This document shows positions 8,192 to 15,248 of a stretch of 28,329 nucleotides of DNA, in pieces. The translations under genes were made by a program, and so were the position numbers. The notes under the pieces are model-generated. The model was not told where the DNA came from. It was given only the letters and a program-made list of their open reading frames with translations, and did no database searches. Within the stretch, counting starts at the first letter, position 1, and the number at the start of each line of letters is the position of its first letter. The DNA is taken from the NCBI GenBank assembly GCA_020847555.1, contig JADLBT010000216.1:1-28329 (forward strand). The letters are read 5' to 3'. The stretch is from Gemmataceae bacterium (lineage in GTDB: Bacteria; Planctomycetota; Planctomycetia; Gemmatales; Gemmataceae).

Positions 8192-8667
8192 GACGGACCT
8201 GGGAGCATCTGATGAAGCTGGTGGCGAAGGGCCGCCGCCGTCACCGCCCGTGCAACCGGCCCGGTCTGCAACCGCTGCCGTTCGGCGGGATCGCGGTCGG
8301 CCCGGTCGAGGGCGAGCCAGACGGCCCTGAGCGCCTCGGCGTCGTGGCGGTAGCGCGGGAACACATGCCAGTGCAGGTGGGGCACCTGGTTGCCGAGCGC
8401 CTCGTAGTTCAGCTTGTGCGGGTGGAAGGCGGCCTCGATGGCGGCGGCGAGCACGCACATCTCGTCAAGGTAGGCGCGGCGCTCGTCGGGGGCGAGCTGA
8501 CTCAGCTCCGTGGCGTGGGTGCGGACGACGAGGACGCAGTAGCCGTGGTAGAACTGCCACGGCCCGAGGAAGGCGACGGAATGAGCGAACTGCCAGACGA
8601 CGTCGTCGCCCGGCAGTTCGCTCACCTTCGCCAGTTTCTGACAGAGGGGGCAATCGGCGGCTGCCAT
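8188..8667 (-). CDS. HIT family protein
   Basis: HIT proteins are nucleotide hydrolases or transferases that use a histidine triad. The 159-residue product shows the triad as VPHLHWHVFPR (His97, His99, His101). Upstream are a CPLC pair (residues 6-9), which often binds zinc in this family, and GPWQFYHGYCVLVVRTHATEL, the usual beta-hairpin before the triad. The extended C-terminus (RLQTGPVARAVTAAALRHQL) is less conserved. ATG 8667 and GTG 8682 are both possible starts; neither has a clear ribosome binding site. It overlaps hemC by four bases and lies about 20 bases after the TPM gene, so the three are probably one transcript. The substrate is not known. Confidence 0.88.
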   Translation of the reverse strand: MAAADCPLCQKLAKVSELPGDDVVWQFAHSVAFLGPWQFYHGYCVLVVRTHATELSQLAPDERRAYLDEMCVLAAAIEAAFHPHKLNYEALGNQVPHLHWHVFPRYRHDAEALRAVWLALDRADRDPAERQRLQTGPVARAVTAAALRHQLHQMLPGPS

Positions 8668-8687
8668 GATCGACTCGGGCACAGAGG

Positions 8688-9731
8688 TTACCAGTCGCCA
8701 CCCCCGCCGCCGAAGTCGCCGCCGCCGCCCCAGTCCCCGCCCCCACCGGCGTCACCGCCGCCCCAGTCCCCACCGCCGCCCGCGTCACCGCCGCCCGCGT
8801 CACCGCCGTCCCAGTCGCCGCCAGCGCCGCCGCTGTAGTCCGTGTCGGTCGGCTCGGACCCGGCCGCCCCGCCCCCCGCCGCGCCGCCGTAGTCGCCCGC
8901 GCCGGCGGACGGAGTGCCGCCGCCGAAGAAGTGGTTGTACATCCACATCCCGGCCGCCGCTCCGAACATGCCGCCCAGCAGCGACGAGAAGAACCCACCC
9001 CCGCCGCCGCCGCCCCCGCCGTAGCCGCCCCCGTAGGCGGGAGAGCCGCCGCCCGACATACCCCGGATGAGGCCGATGACCAGCCACAGGACCAGTACGA
9101 CGACCAGGCCGATGCAGATCCACCCGCCGATGCCGGAGAAGAAGCCGCCGGTCCCTCGCTCGGTGGCGGTCCGCTGGCTGGCCGGCGCCTTGCTCGCGAC
9201 CGGCGGCGGCGCGACCATGTTCGTGCGGACGTAGGCGACGCCGTCCAGCAGCGCCGCGTCCCGCAACTCCCGGGCTCGCTTCTCGTCCTTCGTCGAGGCC
9301 GACTCCTTCAGCTTGGCCAGCATGATCTGCGCGAGCCGGTTGCGGTTCTCGGTGGTGAAGCTGCCGAGGCTGCGGGTCTTGTTGCCGACAACAACTTCCA
9401 GGAAGTGCGGCTCCCGCGAGATGAGCACGTAGACCCCGTTCACGCGGAGATCCCTGGCGTTGCTCACCGTCAGTTCTCGACGACTATCCGCATCCTTTTT
9501 AGGCGTCTTTTCGATCGTCTCGATCACCAGATCCTTGCCGGTCCTGCGTTTGATTTCCTCGATCTCCCGGCGCGCCTTCGCGACCGCCGCGTCCGAGAAC
9601 AACCCCGCCGCGTCCCGAACCCCGCCAAGCGGGACGGACTGATTCTTCTGGGCGGCCGCCGGTCCAGCGGCGACCAGGAACCCGAACACCGTGAGCGTCA
9701 GGGCACCGAGCCATCGAGTCGTCGCCAGCAT
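8688..9731 (-). CDS. TPM domain membrane-anchored protein with Gly/Asp/Trp-rich tail
   Basis: The protein resembles the TPM (YgcG-type) family, whose role is not well defined. The 347-residue product has a signal peptide at 1-27 (cleavage probably after AGPAAA), then a TPM domain at about 33-170 (RDAAGLFSDAAVAKARREIE, KDLVIETIEKTPKKD, GVYVLISREPHFLEVVVGNK). A Pro/Ala linker leads to a transmembrane helix at about 203-223 (WICIGLVVVLVLWLVIGLI). The rest is low complexity: poly-Gly stretches and a tail repeating GGGGDWGGGDAG-type units and ending in DW. I start at ATG 9731, since the longer open frame precedes the signal peptide. It heads a run with the HIT gene and hemC. Confidence 0.82.
   Translation of the reverse strand: MLATTRWLGALTLTVFGFLVAAGPAAAQKNQSVPLGGVRDAAGLFSDAAVAKARREIEEIKRRTGKDLVIETIEKTPKKDADSRRELTVSNARDLRVNGVYVLISREPHFLEVVVGNKTRSLGSFTTENRNRLAQIMLAKLKESASTKDEKRARELRDAALLDGVAYVRTNMVAPPPVASKAPASQRTATERGTGGFFSGIGGWICIGLVVVLVLWLVIGLIRGMSGGGSPAYGGGYGGGGGGGGGFFSSLLGGMFGAAAGMWMYNHFFGGGTPSAGAGDYGGAAGGGAAGSEPTDTDYSGGAGGDWDGGDAGGGDAGGGGDWGGGDAGGGGDWGGGGDFGGGGGDW
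8694..8835. repeat. Low-complexity tandem repeats coding for the GGGGDW/GGGDAG tail
   Basis: The 3' end of the TPM-domain gene is made of short, imperfect tandem units rich in CCGCC and CCGCCCGCGTCACCG (plus strand) that code for GGGDAG and GGGGDW. Such units can gain or lose copies by slippage, so the tail length may vary between strains. The repeat is seen directly; variability is inference. Confidence 0.7.
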
Positions 9732-9951
9732 GGCTTGTCTCCTTGTTGGGGAAGGGGGCGCATCGCGAGCGAATCTCGCCCCTTTCCTCCATCTTATTGA
9801 TCCGGGCAAGCTCAGGGGAAGGCCGCGAGTCCGGCGCCGGTCGCCGTCCTATAACGAATGGAAGGCACGACCGTTCAGCGAGGGGCCGCGCTGACGCTTG
9901 TTGGCCGTCGTCGCGGTTGGTACGCTTCAAGGGATCCGGGGAGGTGTTGCG
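9732..9951. promoter_or_regulatory. Divergent promoter region between the TPM gene and hslV
   Basis: This 220-base gap separates two divergent genes and must hold promoters for both. I see an inverted repeat, 9750-9760 with 9777-9787 (10 of 11 pairs), just upstream of the TPM gene start, and a TATAAC at 9850-9855 on the plus strand that could be a -10 for hslV, without a clear -35. Confidence 0.35.
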
Positions 9952-10485
9952 GTGGCTCGAATCCGTTCCACGACCATCCTGGCGGTCCGCCACAACGGGG
10001 CGGTCGCCCTCGGTGGCGACGGCCAGGTGACGCTCGGGGCGATCGTCATGAAGAGCGACGCCCGCAAGATCCGCCGACTGTACAACGGCAAGGTTCTCGT
10101 CGGGTTCGCCGGTGCCGCCGCCGACGCATTCGCGCTGATGGAGCGCTACGAGGCCAAGCTGAAGGACTTCCAGGGCAGCGTCCCGCGGGCCGCGACCGAG
10201 CTGGCCAAGGACTGGCGGACCGATCGGATGCTGCGCCGGCTGGAGGCGATGCTGGTGACGGTGGACCGCGACAGCTTGCTTGTCGTCGGCGGCACCGGCG
10301 ACGTGATCCAGCCGACGGACGGGATCGCGGCCATCGGGTCGGGCGGCGCCTACGCCCAGGCTGCCGCCAAGGCGCTCGTCGCCCACTCGGCCTTGAGCGC
10401 CGCCGACATCGTCCGCGCCGCCCTGGAGATTGCCGGCGACCTGTGCATTTACTCGAACCGGAACATCGAGGTCGAACAACTCTGA
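9952..10485 (+). CDS. hslV: ATP-dependent protease subunit HslV
   Basis: HslV is the N-terminal-threonine peptidase of the HslVU (ClpQY) complex, a two-ring cytoplasmic protease related to the proteasome beta subunit. I choose the GTG at 9952 because GGGGAGG (9938-9944) stands seven bases before it. This gives a 177-residue protein with a short propeptide VARIRS before [10 protein letters not shown], where Thr7 would be the catalytic residue after processing. Other family features follow: [55 protein letters not shown] and [12 protein letters not shown] at the end. hslU follows after 123 bases, with a long inverted repeat between. Confidence 0.96.
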   Translation: MARIRSTTILAVRHNGAVALGGDGQVTLGAIVMKSDARKIRRLYNGKVLVGFAGAAADAFALMERYEAKLKDFQGSVPRAATELAKDWRTDRMLRRLEAMLVTVDRDSLLVVGGTGDVIQPTDGIAAIGSGGAYAQAAAKALVAHSALSAADIVRAALEIAGDLCIYSNRNIEVEQL

Positions 10486-10588
10486 GCAGCCACAGGTGAA
10501 CGCCGATGAACACCGATCGAACCCAGGGCGTCTTTGGACCGAGCACTCCCGGTTCGATCGGTGTTCATCGACGTTCATCTGTGGCTGC
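10486..10588. repeat. Long inverted repeat in the hslV-hslU spacer
   Basis: Arms of 38 bases, 10486-10523 and 10551-10588, are inverted copies that differ at two positions, around a 27-base centre. Each arm contains GATGAACACCGATCGAACC or its complement. Both strands therefore translate to nearly the same peptide, [11 protein letters not shown] and SVFIDVHLWLL, a type familiar from bacterial intergenic repeats. It has no transposase and looks like a small palindromic REP/MITE-like element. In the hslVU mRNA it would form a strong hairpin and could tune the HslV:HslU ratio (inference). Confidence 0.85.
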
Positions 10589-10608
10589 TTGCCTTCAGGA
10601 GAATCGCT

Positions 10609-11943
10609 GTGGCTGACATGACGCCTCGCCAGATCGTGCAGGAACTGGACCGCTACATCGTCGGACAGGGCGCGGCCAAGCGCGCGGTGGCCGTCGCCAT
10701 TCGCAATCGCTGGCGGCGGCAGCAGCTGCCCCCGGACCTGCGCAAGGACGTGACGCCGAAGAACATCATCATGATCGGCCCGACCGGGGTCGGCAAGACG
10801 GAGATCGCCCGCCGCCTCGCCCAGCTCGTCGGCGCGCCGTTCCTCAAGATCGAGGCGACGAAGTACACCGAGGTCGGCTATCACGGCCGGGACGTCGAGA
10901 GTATCATCCGCGACCTGACCGAGATCGCCATCGGCATGATCAAGCAGGAGCAGCGCAAGCTCGTCGAGACGCAGGCGAAGGAGCGCGTCACCGACCGCCT
11001 GCTCGATCTGCTCCTGCCCGACAGCAACGTCTGGGATCCCGAGGATCAGAAGGAGAACGAGCGCCATCAGCGGTCGCGCGAGAAGATGCGTGCCAAGCTC
11101 GAGGCCGGCGAACTGGAGGACCGGCCGGTCAAGCTCAACATCGAGCAGAAGGCAGTCCCGGTCCAGATCTTTTCCAACCTCGGCATGGAGCAGATGGACG
11201 TCGATTTCCAGAACATGTTTGAGCGGCTGATGCCCAAGCAGAACCAGCAGCGCGAGATCCCGGTCCGCGAGGCGCGCCGCCTCCTGCTGGAGCAGGAAGC
11301 GGAGGGGCTCATCGACCGCCAGGTGGTGACCGAGAAGGCCGTCGATCTGGTTGAAAACCAGGGGATCATCTTCCTCGACGAGCTGGACAAGGTCTGCGGC
11401 TCGCAATCGGTCCACGGCCCCGACGTGTCGCGGCAGGGCGTGCAGCGCGACCTGCTGCCGGTCGTCGAGGGCACGACGGTCAACACGCGCTACGGGCCGG
11501 TGCGGTCCGACCACATCCTGTTCATCGCGGCCGGAGCGTTCCACGTCTCCAAGCCGTCCGACCTGATGCCGGAGTTGCAGGGCCGCTTCCCGATCCGCGT
11601 CGAGCTGACCGACCTGAACCGCGAGGACTTCCTACGCATCCTGACCGAGCCGAAGCACGCCCTGACGAAGCAGTACGCCGAACTGCTCGCGACCGAGGGG
11701 GTGACGCTAGAGTTCACCCGGGACGGCATCGAGGCGCTGGCCGACATCGCCTTCGAGATCAACCGGACGATGCAGAACATCGGCGCCCGGCGCCTCCACA
11801 CCATCCTGGAGCGCGTCGTCGAGGAGATCAGCTACGAGGCGCCCGACCTGGCGACGAAGCGCGTGCAGATCGACGGCGCCTATGTGCGCGGGCAGATCGC
11901 CGAGATCATGGAGAAGGAGGATCTGGGCAAGTTTATCCTGTAA
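10609..11943 (+). CDS. hslU: ATP-dependent protease ATPase subunit HslU
   Basis: HslU is the AAA+ unfoldase that feeds substrates to HslV. With the GTG at 10609 as start (AGGAGA at 10597-10602, six bases upstream) the product has 444 residues, the normal family length; an ATG at 10618 is a poorer choice because it stands 15 bases from that site. Motifs are Walker A GPTGVGKT (57-64), KYTEVGYHGRDVESIIRDL, a charged I-domain at about 110-225, Walker B IIFLDELDK (253-261), then FIAAGAFHVSKPSDL with MPELQGRFPIRVEL and the C-terminal EDLGKFIL that docks into HslV. It forms an operon with hslV, ended by a strong hairpin. Confidence 0.97.
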   Translation: MADMTPRQIVQELDRYIVGQGAAKRAVAVAIRNRWRRQQLPPDLRKDVTPKNIIMIGPTGVGKTEIARRLAQLVGAPFLKIEATKYTEVGYHGRDVESIIRDLTEIAIGMIKQEQRKLVETQAKERVTDRLLDLLLPDSNVWDPEDQKENERHQRSREKMRAKLEAGELEDRPVKLNIEQKAVPVQIFSNLGMEQMDVDFQNMFERLMPKQNQQREIPVREARRLLLEQEAEGLIDRQVVTEKAVDLVENQGIIFLDELDKVCGSQSVHGPDVSRQGVQRDLLPVVEGTTVNTRYGPVRSDHILFIAAGAFHVSKPSDLMPELQGRFPIRVELTDLNREDFLRILTEPKHALTKQYAELLATEGVTLEFTRDGIEALADIAFEINRTMQNIGARRLHTILERVVEEISYEAPDLATKRVQIDGAYVRGQIAEIMEKEDLGKFIL

Positions 11944-11972
11944 GCGTGCGAGCAGCAATAGGAAGGCAATAC

Positions 11973-12002
11973 AAAGCCCACGGGTGGCGTCCCGTGGGCT
12001 TT
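11973..12002. terminator. Bidirectional intrinsic terminator
   Basis: A perfect 12-base stem (AAAGCCCACGGG, 11973-11984, with CCCGTGGGCTTT, 11991-12002) and a six-base loop lie 30 bases after the hslU stop and just before the 3' end of the convergent hydrolase gene. The A/T ends of the stem give short T runs in both directions, so it can end both transcripts. Confidence 0.85.
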
Positions 12003-12008
12003 GCTCTT

Positions 12009-12728
12009 TCACTCCTCGTTGCAGCGCTCGATGATCCAGCGGTTGATGTCGCGGAGCATGTCGGGGTGGAGGGAGTGGTTCGACGGGTAGGTGTGCATCT
12101 TGATCGGGAGGCCGGCGCTGTAGAGGAGCCGGAAGTCCTCGCGCGCCATCGACAGTGGCGTCAGGGCGTTCGCGATCCCGTGGCCGATGAAGACGCGGAG
12201 TTGACGCACGTCCGGGAAGCGCAGCAGTGGTCCGCCGAAGCGCGGCATCGCGCCGTTCAGGGAGATCACGCCGGAGAACTTGTCGGGGAAGCTCAGGCCG
12301 AGCCGATACGCCAGCGGCGCCCCCTCGCAGATGCCGGCCAGGTAGATGCGCTCGGAATGAACGTGGTAGGTGCGGCGGGTGTGCTCGATCGCGCGGAAGA
12401 CGTATTCCTCGATGAATGCGTCCGGACAGCTTTCCGGCCCCCACGAGTAGGCCGCTCGGCCGGCCTGACACTCACCGAGTTCCTGCGTCCCCCGCAACCC
12501 GATGCAGATGAAGTTGCGGCGGCTCAGACGCGGCGCCAGCCGGAGGATTTGCTCCTCGTTGCTGCCGTGGCCGTGAAACAGGACCAGCAGCGGGTAGGGG
12601 TAACGGGGCTCGTACCCGGTCGGGAGGAAGGTACGGACCGGCAAGGGGCGCGGAGAGCACACCTCGGAGGTGTAGAACCCTTCCCTGGGACGGAACGCGC
12701 GCCAGGACAGATCGGGGAACGGCGGCAT
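12009..12728 (-). CDS. Alpha/beta hydrolase (phospholipase/carboxylesterase-like) with Cys nucleophile
   Basis: The 239-residue protein has the alpha/beta hydrolase layout of the phospholipase/carboxylesterase group: PYPLLVLFHGHGSNEEQ (oxyanion region, residues 45-60), a nucleophile elbow at 132-136, and a late His218 in YPSNHSLHPDM. Unusually, the elbow reads GICEG, with Cys134 where Ser is normal; the codon is TGC. The place of the catalytic Asp, before TP in IGHGIANALTP, holds Asn187. His is kept. A Cys nucleophile is known in dienelactone hydrolases, so the enzyme may be active on another kind of ester or may be inactive. ATG 12728 (MPPFPDLSW) has AGG about seven bases upstream; the frame stays open to 12797. 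It has no signal peptide and is a single gene. Confidence 0.8.
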   Translation of the reverse strand: MPPFPDLSWRAFRPREGFYTSEVCSPRPLPVRTFLPTGYEPRYPYPLLVLFHGHGSNEEQILRLAPRLSRRNFICIGLRGTQELGECQAGRAAYSWGPESCPDAFIEEYVFRAIEHTRRTYHVHSERIYLAGICEGAPLAYRLGLSFPDKFSGVISLNGAMPRFGGPLLRFPDVRQLRVFIGHGIANALTPLSMAREDFRLLYSAGLPIKMHTYPSNHSLHPDMLRDINRWIIERCNEE

Positions 12729-13397
12729 GAAAATACCTGTTTTACCGAGGATAACGATCGTGTCGGCGGTAGGGGTCGTACACCCAGGCAACCCCACTTT
12801 CTCTCCGTAACCCGCCGTCCCGATTCAAGATTGGCCAAGTCTACGTTCGCTCGCGCAGCCTGTCAACGGGGCTCTGCGCGCCTCTGGCGAAAATCAAATA
12901 CTTTTTCCGGAGGCGATGACGGACTGCAACGGTTGGGAGAAGTAGATGCGAGGGCGTAACCTGTTTGTGTCGTGTCGTCCGTAGCGACTCTGCCGATGCC
13001 CCCGGCAAGCGGCACGAACGCGACGGCGACCGGGTGACTGCCCGCCTTGCCTGGCGCTCCCCGGCCCGTCAACTGCGAACCTGGGCACGCGATTCGGCCA
13101 GGAAGCCGTTTCCAAAGGCCGCAGGAGGGGCTTCCTGCCGCCGAGGGGAACGCCAGCGGCGCGACGGATCGACCCCTGCCATCCGAACTTCCCGTCAAGG
13201 AAGAAATGGCCACGCTTCCGCTAACCCTCTTGACCGCAGGTTGTGGGGCTTATTGAATAACAGGCAATTTGTCGTGCGTTTTCGGGGCGTGTCGGCCGCA
13301 GGCTGGGATACGGTAACCGTAATAAACAGACCGGGCGACCGTAATAGATAGACCGGCGCCAGTCTATCTAATCACCAGTTAGCCGCTGGGAAAAGCC
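12729..13397. other. Long intergenic region without a supported gene
   Basis: No frame in these 669 bases gives a recognisable protein; the open frames (for example plus 12965-13351) lack family motifs. The right part, from about 13240, is visibly richer in A/T than the surroundings and holds TTATTGAATAA (13250-13260), palindromic around its central base, and the small repeats described separately. The left part must contain the promoter of the hydrolase gene, but no clear one is seen. Confidence 0.6.
13316..13372. repeat. Direct and inverted repeats upstream of the zinc-ribbon gene
   Basis: Two adjacent 22-base units (13316-13337 and 13338-13359) both begin ACCGTAATA and share AGACCGG at the same spacing. 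The second unit is also half of an inverted repeat: 13343-13356 and 13359-13372 pair at 12 of 14 positions around GATAGAC/GTCTATC. The block ends 25 bases before the ATG of the next gene, a position suited to an operator or 5'-UTR structure (inference). Confidence 0.6.
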
Positions 13398-14249
13398 ATG
13401 AGCCACAACGACAGCATCCACCTTACTTGCCGCGGCTGTCAGAAACGTCTCCGCGTTAAGGCTTCCTTGGCAGGCAAGCGCGTTCGATGTCCAAACGAGT
13501 CCTGTGGGGAGTTGCTCGTCGTTCCCGACACGGTGCGCCAGGAGTCTGAAGAGCCCGCCCGCCTTCCGAGGAAAAATGCGGCCAGGAAAGCGGCCGCTGA
13601 ACCTGGCGAGGATGTGACGCCGCGGGAGAGGGCGCGGGCCACCGCCCCGCGAGCGGCGAAGGGGCGCTTTTGGTGGAAGTACCTGGGCGTGGTGATACTC
13701 CTGGAGATTGTGTTCGGGGTGGTATTTGCGTGGCAGTTGGGGCTTTTCAATTTGTTGTCGGCTGCCCCGCCACCGGGCGTGGCGAAAGTGATTCGGACCG
13801 AAAAATTGCTGCTCCATTCCGGGCGCGACAGCTACACCGCCGTGAATCCAGGGAAACACCTCGTCTTGGTTTTGCAGCTTCAAGGCGTGACTGCAAAGCA
13901 GCTTCACGACACACCTCAGGCGCAGATTCAGGTGGAGGCCGCCGGTCAGAAGCATCCGTGCCCCATCACGAATACCCACGGCGGTTTTCCCGATAGGGTG
14001 TTGCTCGCTTTCACGGTGCCGCGACAAGACCAGGGCATGACACTGCACCTGGGAAATACGGGGCCGATGCCGTTTCGTAGCGACACGGTCATTCTTCCCA
14101 CATGGGAACTGCCGGGACTTGATGAGCCGGTGTCACTGATCGTCGCGGGGGTCTTAACGGTTGTCTTTCCGGTCCTTGCAGTGGTAGGTGCAATTGTCGT
14201 TGGCATTTGGCGATGGGTTCGCAGGCCGAGTCCGTCATCTACTCGGTGA
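13398..14249 (+). CDS. Zinc-ribbon membrane protein of unknown function
   Basis: I do not recognise a characterised homologue. The 283-residue protein begins with a zinc-ribbon-like module, CRGC (Cys11, Cys14) and CPNESC (Cys31, Cys36), with the linker QKRLRVKASLAGKRVR, a type common at the N-terminus of planctomycete proteins. A charged linker (about 45-90) leads to a transmembrane helix at about 94-118 (WKYLGVVILLEIVFGVVFAW), an extracytoplasmic domain of about 125 residues, and a second helix at about 245-270 (LIVAGVLTVVFPVLAVVGAI). Both ends would then be cytoplasmic. The ATG at 13398 has only a weak GGGAAAAG upstream. Codon use is less GC-biased than in its neighbours, so it may be accessory DNA. 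Confidence 0.7.
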   Translation: MSHNDSIHLTCRGCQKRLRVKASLAGKRVRCPNESCGELLVVPDTVRQESEEPARLPRKNAARKAAAEPGEDVTPRERARATAPRAAKGRFWWKYLGVVILLEIVFGVVFAWQLGLFNLLSAAPPPGVAKVIRTEKLLLHSGRDSYTAVNPGKHLVLVLQLQGVTAKQLHDTPQAQIQVEAAGQKHPCPITNTHGGFPDRVLLAFTVPRQDQGMTLHLGNTGPMPFRSDTVILPTWELPGLDEPVSLIVAGVLTVVFPVLAVVGAIVVGIWRWVRRPSPSSTR

Positions 14250-14287
14250 TCGCCCAAACTTGATCCGAAGCAGAATGGAGACGGGCC

Positions 14288-14376
14288 ATGCAGATTGAAC
14301 GAATCACCCACAATCCTGCCGTCATGAGGGGAAGCCTTGCATCCGTGGGCTGCGGGTGACTGTCGGGTTGCAGGTC
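14288..14376 (+). pseudogene. Frameshifted, truncated DUF433 (antitoxin-like) gene remnant
   Basis: From ATG 14288, with GGAG (14277-14280) seven bases upstream, the frame reads MQIERITHNPAVMRG and then loses the family pattern, stopping at TGA 14357. Shifting frame at about 14331 gives KPCIRGLRVTVG, which completes the typical DUF433 opening (RIT.NP.VM.GKPCIRG.R.TV). One missing G in the AGGGG run explains this. After VTVG the expected DUF433 C-terminal half is absent and the 3' end of rpiA follows on the other strand. DUF433 proteins are often antitoxins; no partner toxin gene is seen. Seen: start, ribosome site, both halves. Inferred: loss of function. Confidence 0.7.
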
Positions 14377-14417
14377 CGTCTTCCACAGAACCTACCGCGT
14401 CGAGTATATCGACCGCG

Positions 14418-15086
14418 TTACCGCCGCATTTCCTCGACCACCTCGAACGTGTCCTCCTCCCCGACGAGGACGCGCTCCGCCATGCCCAGGAACAGGCCGC
14501 TACCGACGACGCCCGGGATGGCGACGAGGTCACGCTCCAGCCGGTCGGGGTCGTCCAGCGGCCCGATCTCGCAGTCGAGGATCGGGTTGCCGTTGTCGGT
14601 GTGGAACAGTCGGCCGTCGCGCAGGTACGGCACCGGCCGGCAGCCAAGGGCGCTCAGGCGGCGCTCGCACAGCGGCAGAGCGAACTCCAGCACCTCCACC
14701 GGGAGCTTACCGCGACTACCCAGACGCGGCACCAACTTGTTGCGGCCAACGAGGACCACCAGGCGGCGCGACGAGGCGGCCACGACCTTCTCGCGCACCA
14801 TCGCCCGGCCGTAGCCCTTGATCAGGTCCAGGTTCGGCGCTACCTCGTCGGCGCCGTCGAAGGTGACGTCGATCGCGCCGGCCTCCGCGAGCGTCACGAC
14901 CGGGATGCCCTCCTGACGGGCGAGGTCCGCGGTTGCCTCGGACGTGGCGACCGCTCGCACCGTCAGCGCCCCGGCCCGGACCCGCTCCGCCAGCACCCGG
15001 ACGAACGCGGTCGCGGCCCGCCCCGAGCCGAGGCCGACCGCGGCGCCGTTCGGGACCAGTTCCAGGGCTCGTTCGTAGATGGTCAT
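14418..15086 (-). CDS. rpiA: Ribose-5-phosphate isomerase A
   Basis: RpiA interconverts ribose 5-phosphate and ribulose 5-phosphate in the pentose phosphate pathway. The 222-residue protein keeps the overall motifs: GLGSGRAATAFV (residues 18-29), TSEATADLARQEGIPV, the catalytic DGADE (77-81), KGYGRAMVREKVVA (90-103) and the C-terminal NGNPILDCEIGPLDD and VVGSGLFLGMAERVLVG. Two active-site loops differ from the textbook form: GSGRA replaces GTGSTA and KGYGRA replaces KGGG(A/G)A. ATG 15086 has GGGGAGG about seven bases upstream; a GTG at 15120 is less likely. It lies between a terminator hairpin and the DUF433 remnant, so it is probably a single-gene transcript. Confidence 0.92.
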   Translation of the reverse strand: MTIYERALELVPNGAAVGLGSGRAATAFVRVLAERVRAGALTVRAVATSEATADLARQEGIPVVTLAEAGAIDVTFDGADEVAPNLDLIKGYGRAMVREKVVAASSRRLVVLVGRNKLVPRLGSRGKLPVEVLEFALPLCERRLSALGCRPVPYLRDGRLFHTDNGNPILDCEIGPLDDPDRLERDLVAIPGVVGSGLFLGMAERVLVGEEDTFEVVEEMRR

Positions 15087-15191
15087 CGCTGGCCTCCCCT
15101 CGGGAGAGTGACCGGGCACGACGTCCCTGTTTCTCTATGGCCCGCCCGCCGCCCCGCACAGCGGCCCGCGCGAATCGCGCAGCGCAACAAG

Positions 15192-15225
15192 AAGGCCCGC
15201 GCTCCGCAACGGGAGCGCGGGCCTT
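15192..15225. terminator. Intrinsic terminator between the large membrane protein gene and rpiA
   Basis: A perfect 14-base stem (AAGGCCCGCGCTCC, 15192-15205, paired with 15212-15225) has a six-base loop. It lies just after the stop codon of the upstream minus-strand gene (15249) and before rpiA. On the minus strand the stem is followed by TTCTTGTTG, a modest T-rich tail. Confidence 0.8.
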
Positions 15226-15248
15226 GTGCCGTCCTCAGCGGGCGGCGC

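Noticed and set aside
7271..8458. Longer hemC start at 8458
   Set aside because: The extra 89 codons are a shadow of the HIT gene; the ATG at 8191 begins the conserved RIGTRGSNLA sequence.
12965..13351. Open frames in the gap before the zinc-ribbon gene
   Set aside because: None has a ribosome site together with a recognisable protein pattern; composition looks non-coding.
13316..13359. Possible short CRISPR-like array
   Set aside because: The two 22-base units are adjacent with no spacers, and no cas genes are present.
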